A DNA stretch of 5,162 bases from Planctomycetota bacterium. Its GTDB lineage: Bacteria; Planctomycetota; Phycisphaerae; SM23-33. The notes under the pieces were generated by a model. It was given only the letters and a program-made list of their open reading frames with translations, was not told the DNA's origin and searched no databases. The DNA lies in NCBI GenBank assembly GCA_003644335.1, contig QNCB01000124.1, positions 1 through 5,162 of the forward strand, given 5' to 3'. Both the position numbers and the translations under genes were made by a program. How positions within the stretch are numbered: the first letter of the stretch is position 1; the number at the start of each line of letters is the position of its first letter. This document shows, piece after piece, positions 1 to 5,162 of this stretch.

Positions 1-129
1 GAGATAGGCCGAGGCCGCTGGGAGCCGGGCCGAATTACGGAAATTATAGAATCGCGCGACCGCCGCGACGCAGGCCCGACCGCCCCGCCCGATGGCCTGA
101 CGCTAATGTGCGTGCACTACGACCAGTAG
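1..129 (+). CDS. truA: tRNA pseudouridine synthase A, C-terminal fragment (5' end outside window)
   Basis: Frame 1 is open from the first base to a TAG at 127-129 and gives 42 residues. They match the C-terminal end of TruA: a GRGRW stretch at residues 4-8 (family form 'VGxGxw'), then R-D-R-x-x-A-G-P-T-A-P-P-x-G-L around residues 19-33, and a final beta strand ending in V-H-Y. In known TruA proteins the 'AGxTAPxxGL' segment closes the catalytic domain just before the C-terminus. TruA converts uridines 38-40 of the tRNA anticodon arm to pseudouridine. The catalytic aspartate lies far upstream, outside this window, so activity cannot be judged. The fragment ends at a natural stop, so it is cut by the window edge and not broken. 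The NUDIX gene follows after 23 bp on the same strand, suggesting co-transcription. Identification rests on a short but very characteristic tail. Confidence 0.87.
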   Translation, partial: EIGRGRWEPGRITEIIESRDRRDAGPTAPPDGLTLMCVHYDQ

Positions 130-138
130 CACAGCCGC

Positions 139-143
139 AAGGA
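139..143 (+). promoter_or_regulatory. Ribosome binding site of the NUDIX gene
   Basis: AAGGA lies nine bases before the ATG at 153. It decides the start: the in-frame ATG at 108 lies inside the truA reading frame and has no comparable purine-rich motif in front of it. Confidence 0.65.
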
Positions 144-152
144 ACCCTACGA

Positions 153-692
153 ATGACCGACAAAACTGACAAAAAAATCCTGGCTGAGGGCGAGTATTTC
201 CGCTTCGTCATCGATGGCAACTGGGAATACATCGAGCCGAAAAAATTCTCCGGCGTCGTGCTCATCGCTCCGGTAACATCCGACGGCAAGATCGTCCTCA
301 TAGAGCAGCACCGGATACCAGCCCGCAGCAGCGTCATCGAAATACCCGCAGGCCTCGTCGGCGACCACGACGATGCGGACGAAGACCCAATCGTCGCAGC
401 CCATCGCGAACTGCTGGAGGAAACGGGCTACCAGGCCCGGCACATGGAAGTCGTAACCGCCGGCGCGCCCTCAGCTGGCTCGAACTCGGTCATCATCACG
501 ATGCTCCTTGCCACGGGTTTGGAAAAAATAGGCCCAGGCGGCGGCGACGATTCGGAGAATATCATCGTGCACGAAATCCCGCTGCCAGAGGCCCGCGGGT
601 GGATCGAAACCCAACGCGCCGGCGGCAAGACCGTAGACCTGAAAACCTGGGTAGGCCTATACTTCGCGGAAAAATACTGGCAGAACAAATAG
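153..692 (+). CDS. NUDIX hydrolase, ADP-ribose pyrophosphatase-like
   Basis: A 179-residue protein, a normal length for an ADP-ribose or nucleoside-diphosphate-sugar pyrophosphatase. The NUDIX box runs from about G70 to Y93: E77, then seven residues, then R85-E86-L-L-E89-E90-T-G92-Y. The glutamates of the REUxEExGU core, which bind catalytic metal in this fold, are all present. The glycine-to-glutamate spacing is six residues, one more than the canonical five. The lead-in 'EQHRIP...EIPAGL' (residues 51-68) is the pattern of the ADP-ribose pyrophosphatase branch, and a proline sits 13 residues after the box (P106), near where that branch has one. Predicted reaction: hydrolysis of ADP-ribose or a related compound to AMP and a sugar phosphate, in the cytosol; no signal peptide is seen. 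The ATG at 153 is chosen for its Shine-Dalgarno. It follows truA by 23 bp and ends one base from the convergent methyltransferase. Family is firm; exact substrate is not. Confidence 0.9.
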   Translation: MTDKTDKKILAEGEYFRFVIDGNWEYIEPKKFSGVVLIAPVTSDGKIVLIEQHRIPARSSVIEIPAGLVGDHDDADEDPIVAAHRELLEETGYQARHMEVVTAGAPSAGSNSVIITMLLATGLEKIGPGGGDDSENIIVHEIPLPEARGWIETQRAGGKTVDLKTWVGLYFAEKYWQNK

Positions 693-693
693 C

Positions 694-1485
694 CTACCCC
701 TGGCTGAGGATTTCTATCGAGCGTAGGGGGGCGTCTTTGTGTTCGCTGAAGAGATGGCTTAGGGAGCGGTCTTCCACCCGCAAGCGCCGTTGCAGTCGGC
801 CAGCCAAAATGAGCACCGAACCCCAGCGTGCGAATTTTTTCCGCACGAATCTGCTCTCCGGCAGTAGCGGGAAGTTTACCCGGTCAGCCAAAACGGAGAC
901 GACCTCGAAGCCGTGGATGGTCAGCAGTTGGCGGAAAAACCCTGCGGTGTAGCCGTGGATGTGTTGCATGTCGCAAAGCCAGTGAGGCTGGCGCCCGCAC
1001 AGCAGCCTGCGGATTTCCTTCCAGTATCCGATGTTCGGTATCGAGATAACCACCAGCCCGCCGTCGGCCAGTGCGCGGTTGGCCTGGTTCAGCGGCGCGT
1101 GCCAGTCGGCTACATGCTCCATGAACGCACCCATGTGCAGCCCGTCGAACGACGCATCCGCAACGGGCCAGGGCCCCTCGGCGTCGAGCAAATGCGCGTG
1201 GTCATATCTCAGCTTGGTCTGCTCGATGGCTTCGGGCGAGAGGTCCATGCCCGTCAGCTCGAACTGCTCCGCGGGCAGCCATTTCCGCAAAGGCCCCACG
1301 CCACAGCCGACGTCCAGAATTTTCGTCCGCGCCGCGGCTTCGGAACCGTCGCTGTCGTTTCGCAGCTGGCGGAACTCGTCGAAAAACTCGCAAGCCACAG
1401 CCAGGCGAATTTCCTCTTTCGAGTCGTAAGGCTTGCCGCCATGCCAGGCCTGGGCGCATCGCCGCTGTTTGTGCGTATCTTTCAT
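694..1485 (-). CDS. Class I SAM-dependent methyltransferase, substrate unknown
   Basis: A 263-residue protein with a Rossmann-type methyltransferase core. Motif I is I-L-D-V-G-C-G-V-G at residues 56-64. An acidic residue at the end of the second strand (G79-M-D81) would bind the SAM ribose. Motif II/III is D-A-S-F-D at 110-114 followed by M-E-H-V (122-125), and the post-core strand G-G-L-V-V-I-S-I-P-N is at 142-151. This resembles the Methyltransf_11/12 and MetW-like groups. The N-terminus carries A-W-H-G-G-K-P-Y-D-S (about 13-22). The C-terminal part (from about 175) has a helix and strand H-G-F-E-V-V typical of the fold, then a basic arginine-rich stretch (212-240). No transmembrane segment is seen. 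The start is uncertain: ATG at 1485 is preferred, but a TTG at 1521 would add 12 residues; neither has a strong Shine-Dalgarno. It lies 58 bp downstream of E1 on the same strand, so co-transcription is possible. The target cannot be named. Confidence 0.86.
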   Translation of the reverse strand: MKDTHKQRRCAQAWHGGKPYDSKEEIRLAVACEFFDEFRQLRNDSDGSEAAARTKILDVGCGVGPLRKWLPAEQFELTGMDLSPEAIEQTKLRYDHAHLLDAEGPWPVADASFDGLHMGAFMEHVADWHAPLNQANRALADGGLVVISIPNIGYWKEIRRLLCGRQPHWLCDMQHIHGYTAGFFRQLLTIHGFEVVSVLADRVNFPLLPESRFVRKKFARWGSVLILAGRLQRRLRVEDRSLSHLFSEHKDAPLRSIEILSQG

Positions 1486-1543
1486 CCGCGGACGTATACC
1501 ACAAGGCCTGGCGATTTTCAACCGCCCACCAGCCGCCGAGGGT

Positions 1544-4021
1544 TTATATGCCCTCGACGCTGCGGCGAAGCTGATCCGCCGCGTCGCAAACTCGGCCCGG
1601 CGTGTAACCAGCCAGCGGCACGATGAACTCGTTGACCGCGTCCATGATATCCCCAGGCTGTGGGAAAAACGCGTCTTCCACCTCGTCAGCAGGGGTTATC
1701 CAGTTCCTCGCGCCAACCACGACCGGCGGGGCGTCAAGCTCGTCAAAAGCCAGGTGCGTAATCTTCGACGCCATCGTGTGCAGGAAACTGCCACGCTCGC
1801 AGGCGTCGCTGGAGAGGAGAATCTTGCGGGTCTTCTTGACCGACTCGATAACCTTCTCGTAATCAAAAGGCACGATCGACCGGGCGTCGATAACCTCGCA
1901 ACTTATACCGTATTCTTCCTGCAACTGATCCGCCGCCTGCAACGCCCGATAGAGCGTCGCGCCGATGGTCAGTATTGTCAGGTCGCTGCCCTCCCGACGG
2001 ATGGCGGGGACGCCAAACGGGATTTCGTAAAAATCTTCCGGCACGCCGCCAGCTTCGAAAATCTCAGGCTGATCGTAAAGTCGTTGACTCTCGAAAAAGA
2101 TAACCGGGTCCGTGCCAGTCAGGGCGGTATTCATCAGGCCCTTGGCGTCGTAAGGCGTAGCTGGGAAGGCTACTTTCAGGCCCGGAATGTGCGCCGTCAT
2201 GGTCGTCCAGTCCTGGCTGTGCTGCGCGCCATACTTGCTGCCGACCGAAACGCGAATAATAGCAGGCATGTGCAACAGCCCGCCGGACATGCTCTGCCAC
2301 TTAGAGAGCTGATTGAAAATTTCATCCCCAGCCCTGCCCATGAAATCGCAATACATAAGTTCCGCTATAACTCTGCCGCCCTCCAAAGCATAGCCGCACG
2401 CCGTGCCGCAGATGGCTCCTTCGGAAATTGGCGAGTTGAACAGCCTGTGGTACGGCAGCATCTCCGTCATGCCGCGATAAACCGCGAATGCTCCGCCCCA
2501 GTCGCGGTTTTCCTCGCCGTAGGCTACAAGCGTGGGGTCCCTGTAAAAACCGTCTCGAATGGCTTCGAACAGCGAATCGCGAACGGCGATGCACTTGCTT
2601 TTTGGCAGGGCCTTGCCAGCTTCGTCCAGGCCTGTTCTGCTACGCTTGGCCAGGGCTTTGCTCCGCGGGTCTTGGCCATAGGGCAGCAGCGTTTCAGCCT
2701 GGCGATTTTCTTCCATCGTAGGCCGATTTTCGTTCGAATACATCGTCTTTTCCAAAAGACACCCAACATGCATCAAATCGGCACGAGGCGAAACTTTCAA
2801 ATCAATTGCCTTCGTGAAGGCTTTGAGGATAATTTCGTCGGTCTGTTTTTGCATCGCGTCTATGTCCCCCTGCGTGCAAACGCCAGCCTCGATAAGCGAC
2901 GCGGCGAATGTCTTGAGCGGGTCGTGCTCCTGCCACGCTTCGATCTCGCTCTTTTCGCGATAGCTGCTCGCGTCGGAAGGCGAATGGCCACTGAAGCGAT
3001 ATGTGATGGTGTCCAGCAGCACAGGCCCCTCGCCAGCTGCGATGATTTTCTTCTTCCGGGCGATGGCGTCGATGACAGCCAGGGGATTGTAGCCGTCCAC
3101 TCGCTCGGCGTGCATCTGGTTTGGCGTCAGCCCCGCACCGATACGGGCCAGGACATCGTAGCCCATGGTCTCGCCAGCTGTTTGCCCGCCCATACCGTAG
3201 AAATTGTTGAAAAAGTTCATTATCAACGGCAGCCCGCCGCGATGTTTTTCGTCCCAGAGCGTCTTGAACTGGTCCATCGTCGCGAAGCAAAGTCCTTCCC
3301 AGACAGGCCCGCAACCAGCGGAGGCGTCGCCGATATTGCCGATGACAATGCCAGGCTTGTCGTTGACCTTTTTGAACAACGCAGCTCCGACGGAGATGTC
3401 GCCCGAGCCGCCGACGATGGCGTTATTCGGCATGATACCGAACGGCGGGAAGAACGCGTGCATCGAGCCGCCCATGCCTTTGTTGAATCCGTTTTCGCGA
3501 GCGAAGATTTCCGCCAGCGATCCGTAGACCAGAAAATCGATAGCCAGGTCTTTCGTATCGCCCTTGGCGTCGGCTTGGACAACTTTTAGACAATCGCCGC
3601 CGAAGTAATTCGTCATGATATCATTCAGGTCGGCGTCGTCTAACTTTTGAATAGCTGAGAGACCCTTGGCGAGGATCTCGCCATGGCTGCGATGGCTGCC
3701 GTAAATGTGGTCGTTCGTATCCAGCAGATAAGCCTGGCCGACCGCTGCGGATTCCTGACCTATCGACAGGTGGGCGGGGCCTCGGTGATTGTACTCGATG
3801 CCCTGGTAGTTGCCGCGGAGTTTTATCTCGTTGAGCATGTTTTCGAACGCGCGGATAATCATCATATCACGCTGTATACGCAGCATATCAGCCTTGGTGA
3901 ACCGTTTTGATTTCAGCTCGTCTTTTACGGACTTGTCGTACTGGTTCACCAGGATTGGCTGAAACTCGACAGTATTTGCTTGACGCATCTTCACGGGGTC
4001 TACAATTTGACACTTTGGCAT
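1544..4021 (-). CDS. Thiamine-dependent 2-oxoacid dehydrogenase E1, fused alpha and beta subunits
   Basis: An 825-residue protein containing a complete E1 alpha (about 40-425) followed by a complete E1 beta (about 475-800), joined by a roughly 50-residue polar linker. Alpha landmarks: R-S-H113-[10 protein letters not shown] (181-188); the thiamine-diphosphate motif from G231-D232-A233 to N272-N273-F-Y275; and the phosphorylation-loop pattern Y-R-x-x-G-H346-S-x-S-D. Beta landmarks: G-E-E-N (502-505), P-I-S-E534 (the cofactor-activating glutamate by comparison with human E1 beta), H601-S-Q (active-site histidine), I-P-G-L-K-V, D-P-V-I-F-F-E and a C-terminal transketolase-like domain with E-V-I-D-A-R-S (709-715). 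E1 decarboxylates a 2-oxoacid (pyruvate, branched-chain oxoacid) or cleaves acetoin and passes the acyl group to lipoyl-E2; the substrate is not evident. Oddities are GDA instead of GDG and two insertions in alpha. No E2 or E3 is nearby. Start ATG 4021 has a good ribosome binding site. Confidence 0.93.
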   Translation of the reverse strand: MPKCQIVDPVKMRQANTVEFQPILVNQYDKSVKDELKSKRFTKADMLRIQRDMMIIRAFENMLNEIKLRGNYQGIEYNHRGPAHLSIGQESAAVGQAYLLDTNDHIYGSHRSHGEILAKGLSAIQKLDDADLNDIMTNYFGGDCLKVVQADAKGDTKDLAIDFLVYGSLAEIFARENGFNKGMGGSMHAFFPPFGIMPNNAIVGGSGDISVGAALFKKVNDKPGIVIGNIGDASAGCGPVWEGLCFATMDQFKTLWDEKHRGGLPLIMNFFNNFYGMGGQTAGETMGYDVLARIGAGLTPNQMHAERVDGYNPLAVIDAIARKKKIIAAGEGPVLLDTITYRFSGHSPSDASSYREKSEIEAWQEHDPLKTFAASLIEAGVCTQGDIDAMQKQTDEIILKAFTKAIDLKVSPRADLMHVGCLLEKTMYSNENRPTMEENRQAETLLPYGQDPRSKALAKRSRTGLDEAGKALPKSKCIAVRDSLFEAIRDGFYRDPTLVAYGEENRDWGGAFAVYRGMTEMLPYHRLFNSPISEGAICGTACGYALEGGRVIAELMYCDFMGRAGDEIFNQLSKWQSMSGGLLHMPAIIRVSVGSKYGAQHSQDWTTMTAHIPGLKVAFPATPYDAKGLMNTALTGTDPVIFFESQRLYDQPEIFEAGGVPEDFYEIPFGVPAIRREGSDLTILTIGATLYRALQAADQLQEEYGISCEVIDARSIVPFDYEKVIESVKKTRKILLSSDACERGSFLHTMASKITHLAFDELDAPPVVVGARNWITPADEVEDAFFPQPGDIMDAVNEFIVPLAGYTPGRVCDAADQLRRSVEGI

Positions 4022-4029
4022 CGATTTGG

Positions 4030-4035
4030 TTCCTT
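4030..4035 (-). promoter_or_regulatory. Ribosome binding site of the E1 gene
   Basis: Read on the minus strand, AAGGAA lies eight bases before the ATG at 4021. It is the clearest Shine-Dalgarno in the window and supports that start, although the first 40 or so residues lie upstream of the recognisable E1 alpha domain. Confidence 0.7.
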
Positions 4036-4043
4036 TTTTAAAA

Positions 4044-4075
4044 GTTATCAGTTGTCAGTAATCAGTAATCAGTAA
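4044..4075. repeat. Tandem heptamer repeat, GTNNTCA, four units plus a partial fifth
   Basis: On the + strand the units are GTTATCA (4044-4050), GTTGTCA (4051-4057), GTAATCA (4058-4064), GTAATCA (4065-4071) and a partial GTAA (4072-4075). On the minus strand this reads as repeated TTACTGA-type units, in the direction of E1 transcription. The array ends about 22 bp before the E1 start codon, so it lies in the E1 leader or promoter. Short heptameric tandem repeats of this general type are known from intergenic DNA of several bacterial groups. A role as operator repeats or a phase-variable spacer is possible but not shown. Confidence 0.75.
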
Positions 4076-4102
4076 AAGCAAAAACAGCAAAAAAACCATG
4101 CG

Positions 4103-4130
4103 AAAAAATTCTTGAAGCGTGGTATTTTTT
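4103..4130. repeat. AT-only inverted repeat, 7-bp arms, 14-base loop
   Basis: AAAAAAT at 4103-4109 is the exact reverse complement of ATTTTTT at 4124-4130. A transcript of either strand would form a hairpin of A-U pairs only, with U-runs nearby. It lies downstream of the DeoR-family gene and could slow or end transcription before the E1 gene, but the lack of G-C pairs makes it a poor intrinsic terminator. Chance formation in AT-rich DNA is quite possible. Confidence 0.25.
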
Positions 4131-4132
4131 GT

Positions 4133-4176
4133 TCTGTGTTTTTTGTGGTGAAATCAGCTCTCGTGTCTTTTGTGGT
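4133..4176. repeat. Two diverged copies of a GTGTYTTTTGTGGT-type element
   Basis: The + strand carries TCTGTGTTTTTTGTGGT (4133-4149) and CTCGTGTCTTTTGTGGT (4160-4176). The last 14 bases of the two copies agree at 13 positions, and their starts are 27 bp apart. On the minus strand they read ACCACAAAAAACACAGA and ACCACAAAAGACACGAG. From memory, strings of 'accacaaaggacacgaag' kind recur in intergenic DNA of various environmental bacteria and are sometimes mistaken for small genes; this was not checked by search. No protein-coding role is supported here. Confidence 0.6.
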
Positions 4177-4214
4177 TTTTGCGGACTACCGAGGGTTGAT
4201 TTCGGGCTGTTATT

Positions 4215-4991
4215 TTAGTCTATTTGCTCTTTTTCAGGCCAGATTACACTTATATTGTGGTCTTTCAGAAACTTCTGCCATTCTGCCGGTGGCGGGGAGT
4301 CTGTTATAACTTTGCTGACCTTGTCGAAGTCTGCTATTTTGAATAGGCTTGGGCTGAGGAACTTGCCGTGGTCTGCCAGCAGGATAGACTCTCGCGAGTT
4401 GACTATAGCTTGGCGGTAGATTGCGGCGCTGTCGATATCCCCAGCTGTCAGGCCGAAGTCCATGCTTAGCCCGTCGACGCCGATGAAAGCCCGGTACCCT
4501 CGCAGTTGTTCCAACGCAGCCTGGGCCATCGGGCCTACGGTGTCCATGCGGGCTGGGCGATATTGTCCGCCCAGGAGGATCACGCTCAGGCCTGGTGAGT
4601 CCAGTTCCAGTGCCAGCCTGGCTGAGTTTGCGATGATGGACAGGCCTTGCCTGGCCTTGAGGAAGGGCACCATTTGGAAGCAGGTCGTCCCTGAGTCCAT
4701 GAATATCAGGTCGCCCTGGCTTACGAGCTGGGCGGCGAGTTTGCCGATGATTCGCTTGGCTTCGATGTTCCGCATAGCTTTGGATCGGAAGGAGAAGTCG
4801 CTCTTCCTCGGCAGCGTCGCTCCGCCATGGACTATCTCGACTTGCCCAGCCTGGGCCAGGCCTCTGATATCTCGGCGGACGGTGGCCTGGGAAACCCCTA
4901 GCCCCTCGGCGAGGTTTTTGATCGTAACTCGTCCACTCTCATAGACTTGAGATAAAATCGAATCTCTGCGTTGTTCGGTCGTAGCACTCAT
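4215..4991 (-). CDS. DeoR/GlpR-family transcriptional repressor
   Basis: A 258-residue protein, the usual length for this family. The N-terminal DeoR helix-turn-helix is at about 6-58: R-R-D-S-I-L, then V-T-I-K-N-L-A-E-G-L-G-V-S-Q-A-T-V-R-R-D, ending in H-G-G-A (55-58). The C-terminal DeoR sensor domain, related to sugar-isomerase folds, spans about 77-231: G-D-L-I-F-M-D-S-G-T-T (93-103), N122-S, G141-G, F169-I-G-V, G-L-T-A-G-D (180-185), L-L-A-D-H-G-K-F (204-211) and V-I-T-D (228-231). Family members bind a phosphorylated sugar or related metabolite and release their operator. The ATG at 4991 is fixed by an in-frame TAA five codons upstream. An AGGA sits 15 bases before the ATG, too far to be an efficient Shine-Dalgarno, so translation may be weak. 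Inverted half-sites upstream suggest autoregulation. Neighbouring E1 on the same strand is a possible target, but the effector and regulon are unknown. Confidence 0.93.
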   Translation of the reverse strand: MSATTEQRRDSILSQVYESGRVTIKNLAEGLGVSQATVRRDIRGLAQAGQVEIVHGGATLPRKSDFSFRSKAMRNIEAKRIIGKLAAQLVSQGDLIFMDSGTTCFQMVPFLKARQGLSIIANSARLALELDSPGLSVILLGGQYRPARMDTVGPMAQAALEQLRGYRAFIGVDGLSMDFGLTAGDIDSAAIYRQAIVNSRESILLADHGKFLSPSLFKIADFDKVSKVITDSPPPAEWQKFLKDHNISVIWPEKEQID

Positions 4992-5030
4992 TTTATTGTG
5001 GTGTTATCCTGTAAAACCTTGCTGTGGGCC

Positions 5031-5044
5031 TGCAAGATATTGCC
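5031..5044. promoter_or_regulatory. Imperfect palindrome upstream of the DeoR-family gene, possible operator
   Basis: TGCAAGA is directly followed by TATTGCC, whose reverse complement GGCAATA matches the first half at five of seven positions. It lies 40-53 bp before the repressor start and shares the TGCAA/TATTGC half-site with the wider inverted repeat at 5114-5149. Placement and shape fit an operator, but the motif is short and chance is not excluded. Confidence 0.25.
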
Positions 5045-5113
5045 AAGTTAGCACGATTTCCTGCATAATACAACAGAAAAATAAAGAAATTTTGAAAATT
5101 TTCTGAAAAATAA

Positions 5114-5149
5114 TGCAATATTTTTGTCGATTTAAGGTTGACTATTGCA
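5114..5149. promoter_or_regulatory. Inverted repeat TGCAATA / TATTGCA, possible DeoR-type operator
   Basis: TGCAATA (5114-5120) and TATTGCA (5143-5149) are perfect 7-bp inverted arms separated by 22 bp. The left arm is also the core of an imperfect palindrome at 5109-5122 (AATAATGCAATATT, 12 of 14 positions symmetric). The right arm overlaps the last base of a TTGACT -35-like hexamer, so a bound protein would block that promoter. DeoR-family repressors often bind separated inverted sites near their own gene. This is inference from position and symmetry. Confidence 0.35.
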
Positions 5150-5162
5150 GTTTTTTTTCATA
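5138..5162 (+). promoter_or_regulatory. Possible promoter -35 of a divergent + strand gene, cut by the window edge
   Basis: TTGACT at 5138-5143 differs from the sigma-70 consensus at one position. With 17-bp spacing the -10 box would begin at 5161, where the last two visible bases are TA. The rest is outside the window. It points away from the DeoR-family gene, suggesting a divergently transcribed neighbour, a common layout for DeoR-regulated loci. Confidence 0.3.

Noticed and set aside
45..52. TATAGAAT as a -10 promoter box for the NUDIX gene
   Set aside because: It lies inside the truA coding frame and has no matching -35 at proper spacing.
44..337. A 97-codon minus-strand frame at the left end
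   Set aside because: It covers the truA tail and the start of the NUDIX gene on the opposite strand and shows no motif.
1510..1526. A minus-strand hairpin GGCGGTT-GAA-AATCGCC between E1 and the methyltransferase
   Set aside because: The 7-bp stem with one G-U pair has no following U-run, so it is not an intrinsic terminator. It does place the alternative TTG start (1521) within the hairpin, which slightly favours the ATG at 1485.
913..1626. A 237-codon + strand frame opposite the methyltransferase
   Set aside because: No family features, and it overlaps a gene with clear SAM-binding motifs on the other strand.
1433..3589. A 718-codon open frame on the + strand, opposite E1 and the methyltransferase
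   Set aside because: It has no recognisable domain, is rich in arginine and alanine, spans two real genes plus their gap, and is fully explained as the antisense shadow of GC-rich codons in a clear E1 gene.
4112..4309. A 65-codon + strand frame with a TTG start and hydrophobic N-terminus
   Set aside because: The hydrophobic part is only the translation of the GTGTCTTTTGTGGT repeats, there is no ribosome binding site, and the rest overlaps the 3' end of the DeoR-family gene.
4462..4944. A 160-codon + strand frame opposite the DeoR-family gene
   Set aside because: It is a shadow of a well-supported repressor; its composition is serine- and proline-rich without motifs.
5078..5083. Minus-strand TATTAT-like hexamer as the -10 box of the DeoR-family gene
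   Set aside because: No acceptable -35 hexamer lies 16-18 bp upstream; in AT-rich DNA such hexamers are common.

Overview
The window is bacterial chromosomal DNA: closely packed genes of moderately high GC, with AT-rich gaps only around 4022-4214 and 4992-5162. No rRNA, tRNA, CRISPR array, transposase or phage gene is visible. The taxon cannot be fixed from this sequence alone. A single-chain E1 alpha-beta dehydrogenase and short repeats of the 'accacaaaagacacg' kind are loosely compatible with a Planctomycetota-like or other environmental bacterium, but this is a weak inference.

Layout from left to right. The + strand opens with the last 42 codons of truA (tRNA pseudouridine synthase A, 1-129). 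A NUDIX hydrolase of the ADP-ribose pyrophosphatase type follows after 23 bp (153-692). The other three genes are on the - strand. They are a class I SAM-dependent methyltransferase (694-1485), tail-to-tail with the NUDIX gene and separated from it by one base; a large 825-residue thiamine-diphosphate dehydrogenase E1 that joins alpha and beta subunits in one chain (1544-4021); and a DeoR/GlpR-type transcriptional repressor (4215-4991). The 193-bp gap between the repressor and the E1 gene holds two short repeat structures. The 171 bp upstream of the repressor are AT-rich, carry inverted-repeat half-sites that could be its operator, and end in what may be the promoter of a divergent + strand gene outside the window.

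How they may work together. truA and the NUDIX gene look like one + strand transcription unit for RNA modification and nucleotide housekeeping. The E1 gene has its own strong ribosome binding site and probably its own promoter; the methyltransferase lies 58 bp downstream and may be co-transcribed. The DeoR-family protein is co-directional and just upstream of E1, so it may control E1, itself or the unseen divergent gene; none of this is shown by the sequence. No E2, E3 or lipoylation gene is present, so the partner complex of E1 must be encoded elsewhere.

The most unusual point is the E1 alpha half. It keeps the expected catalytic and metal-binding residues, but reads GDA where the family normally has GDG, has about 12 extra residues inside the thiamine-binding motif and about 40 extra residues before the KGxGGSMH motif. 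I found no clear evidence of a wholly new multi-gene system.
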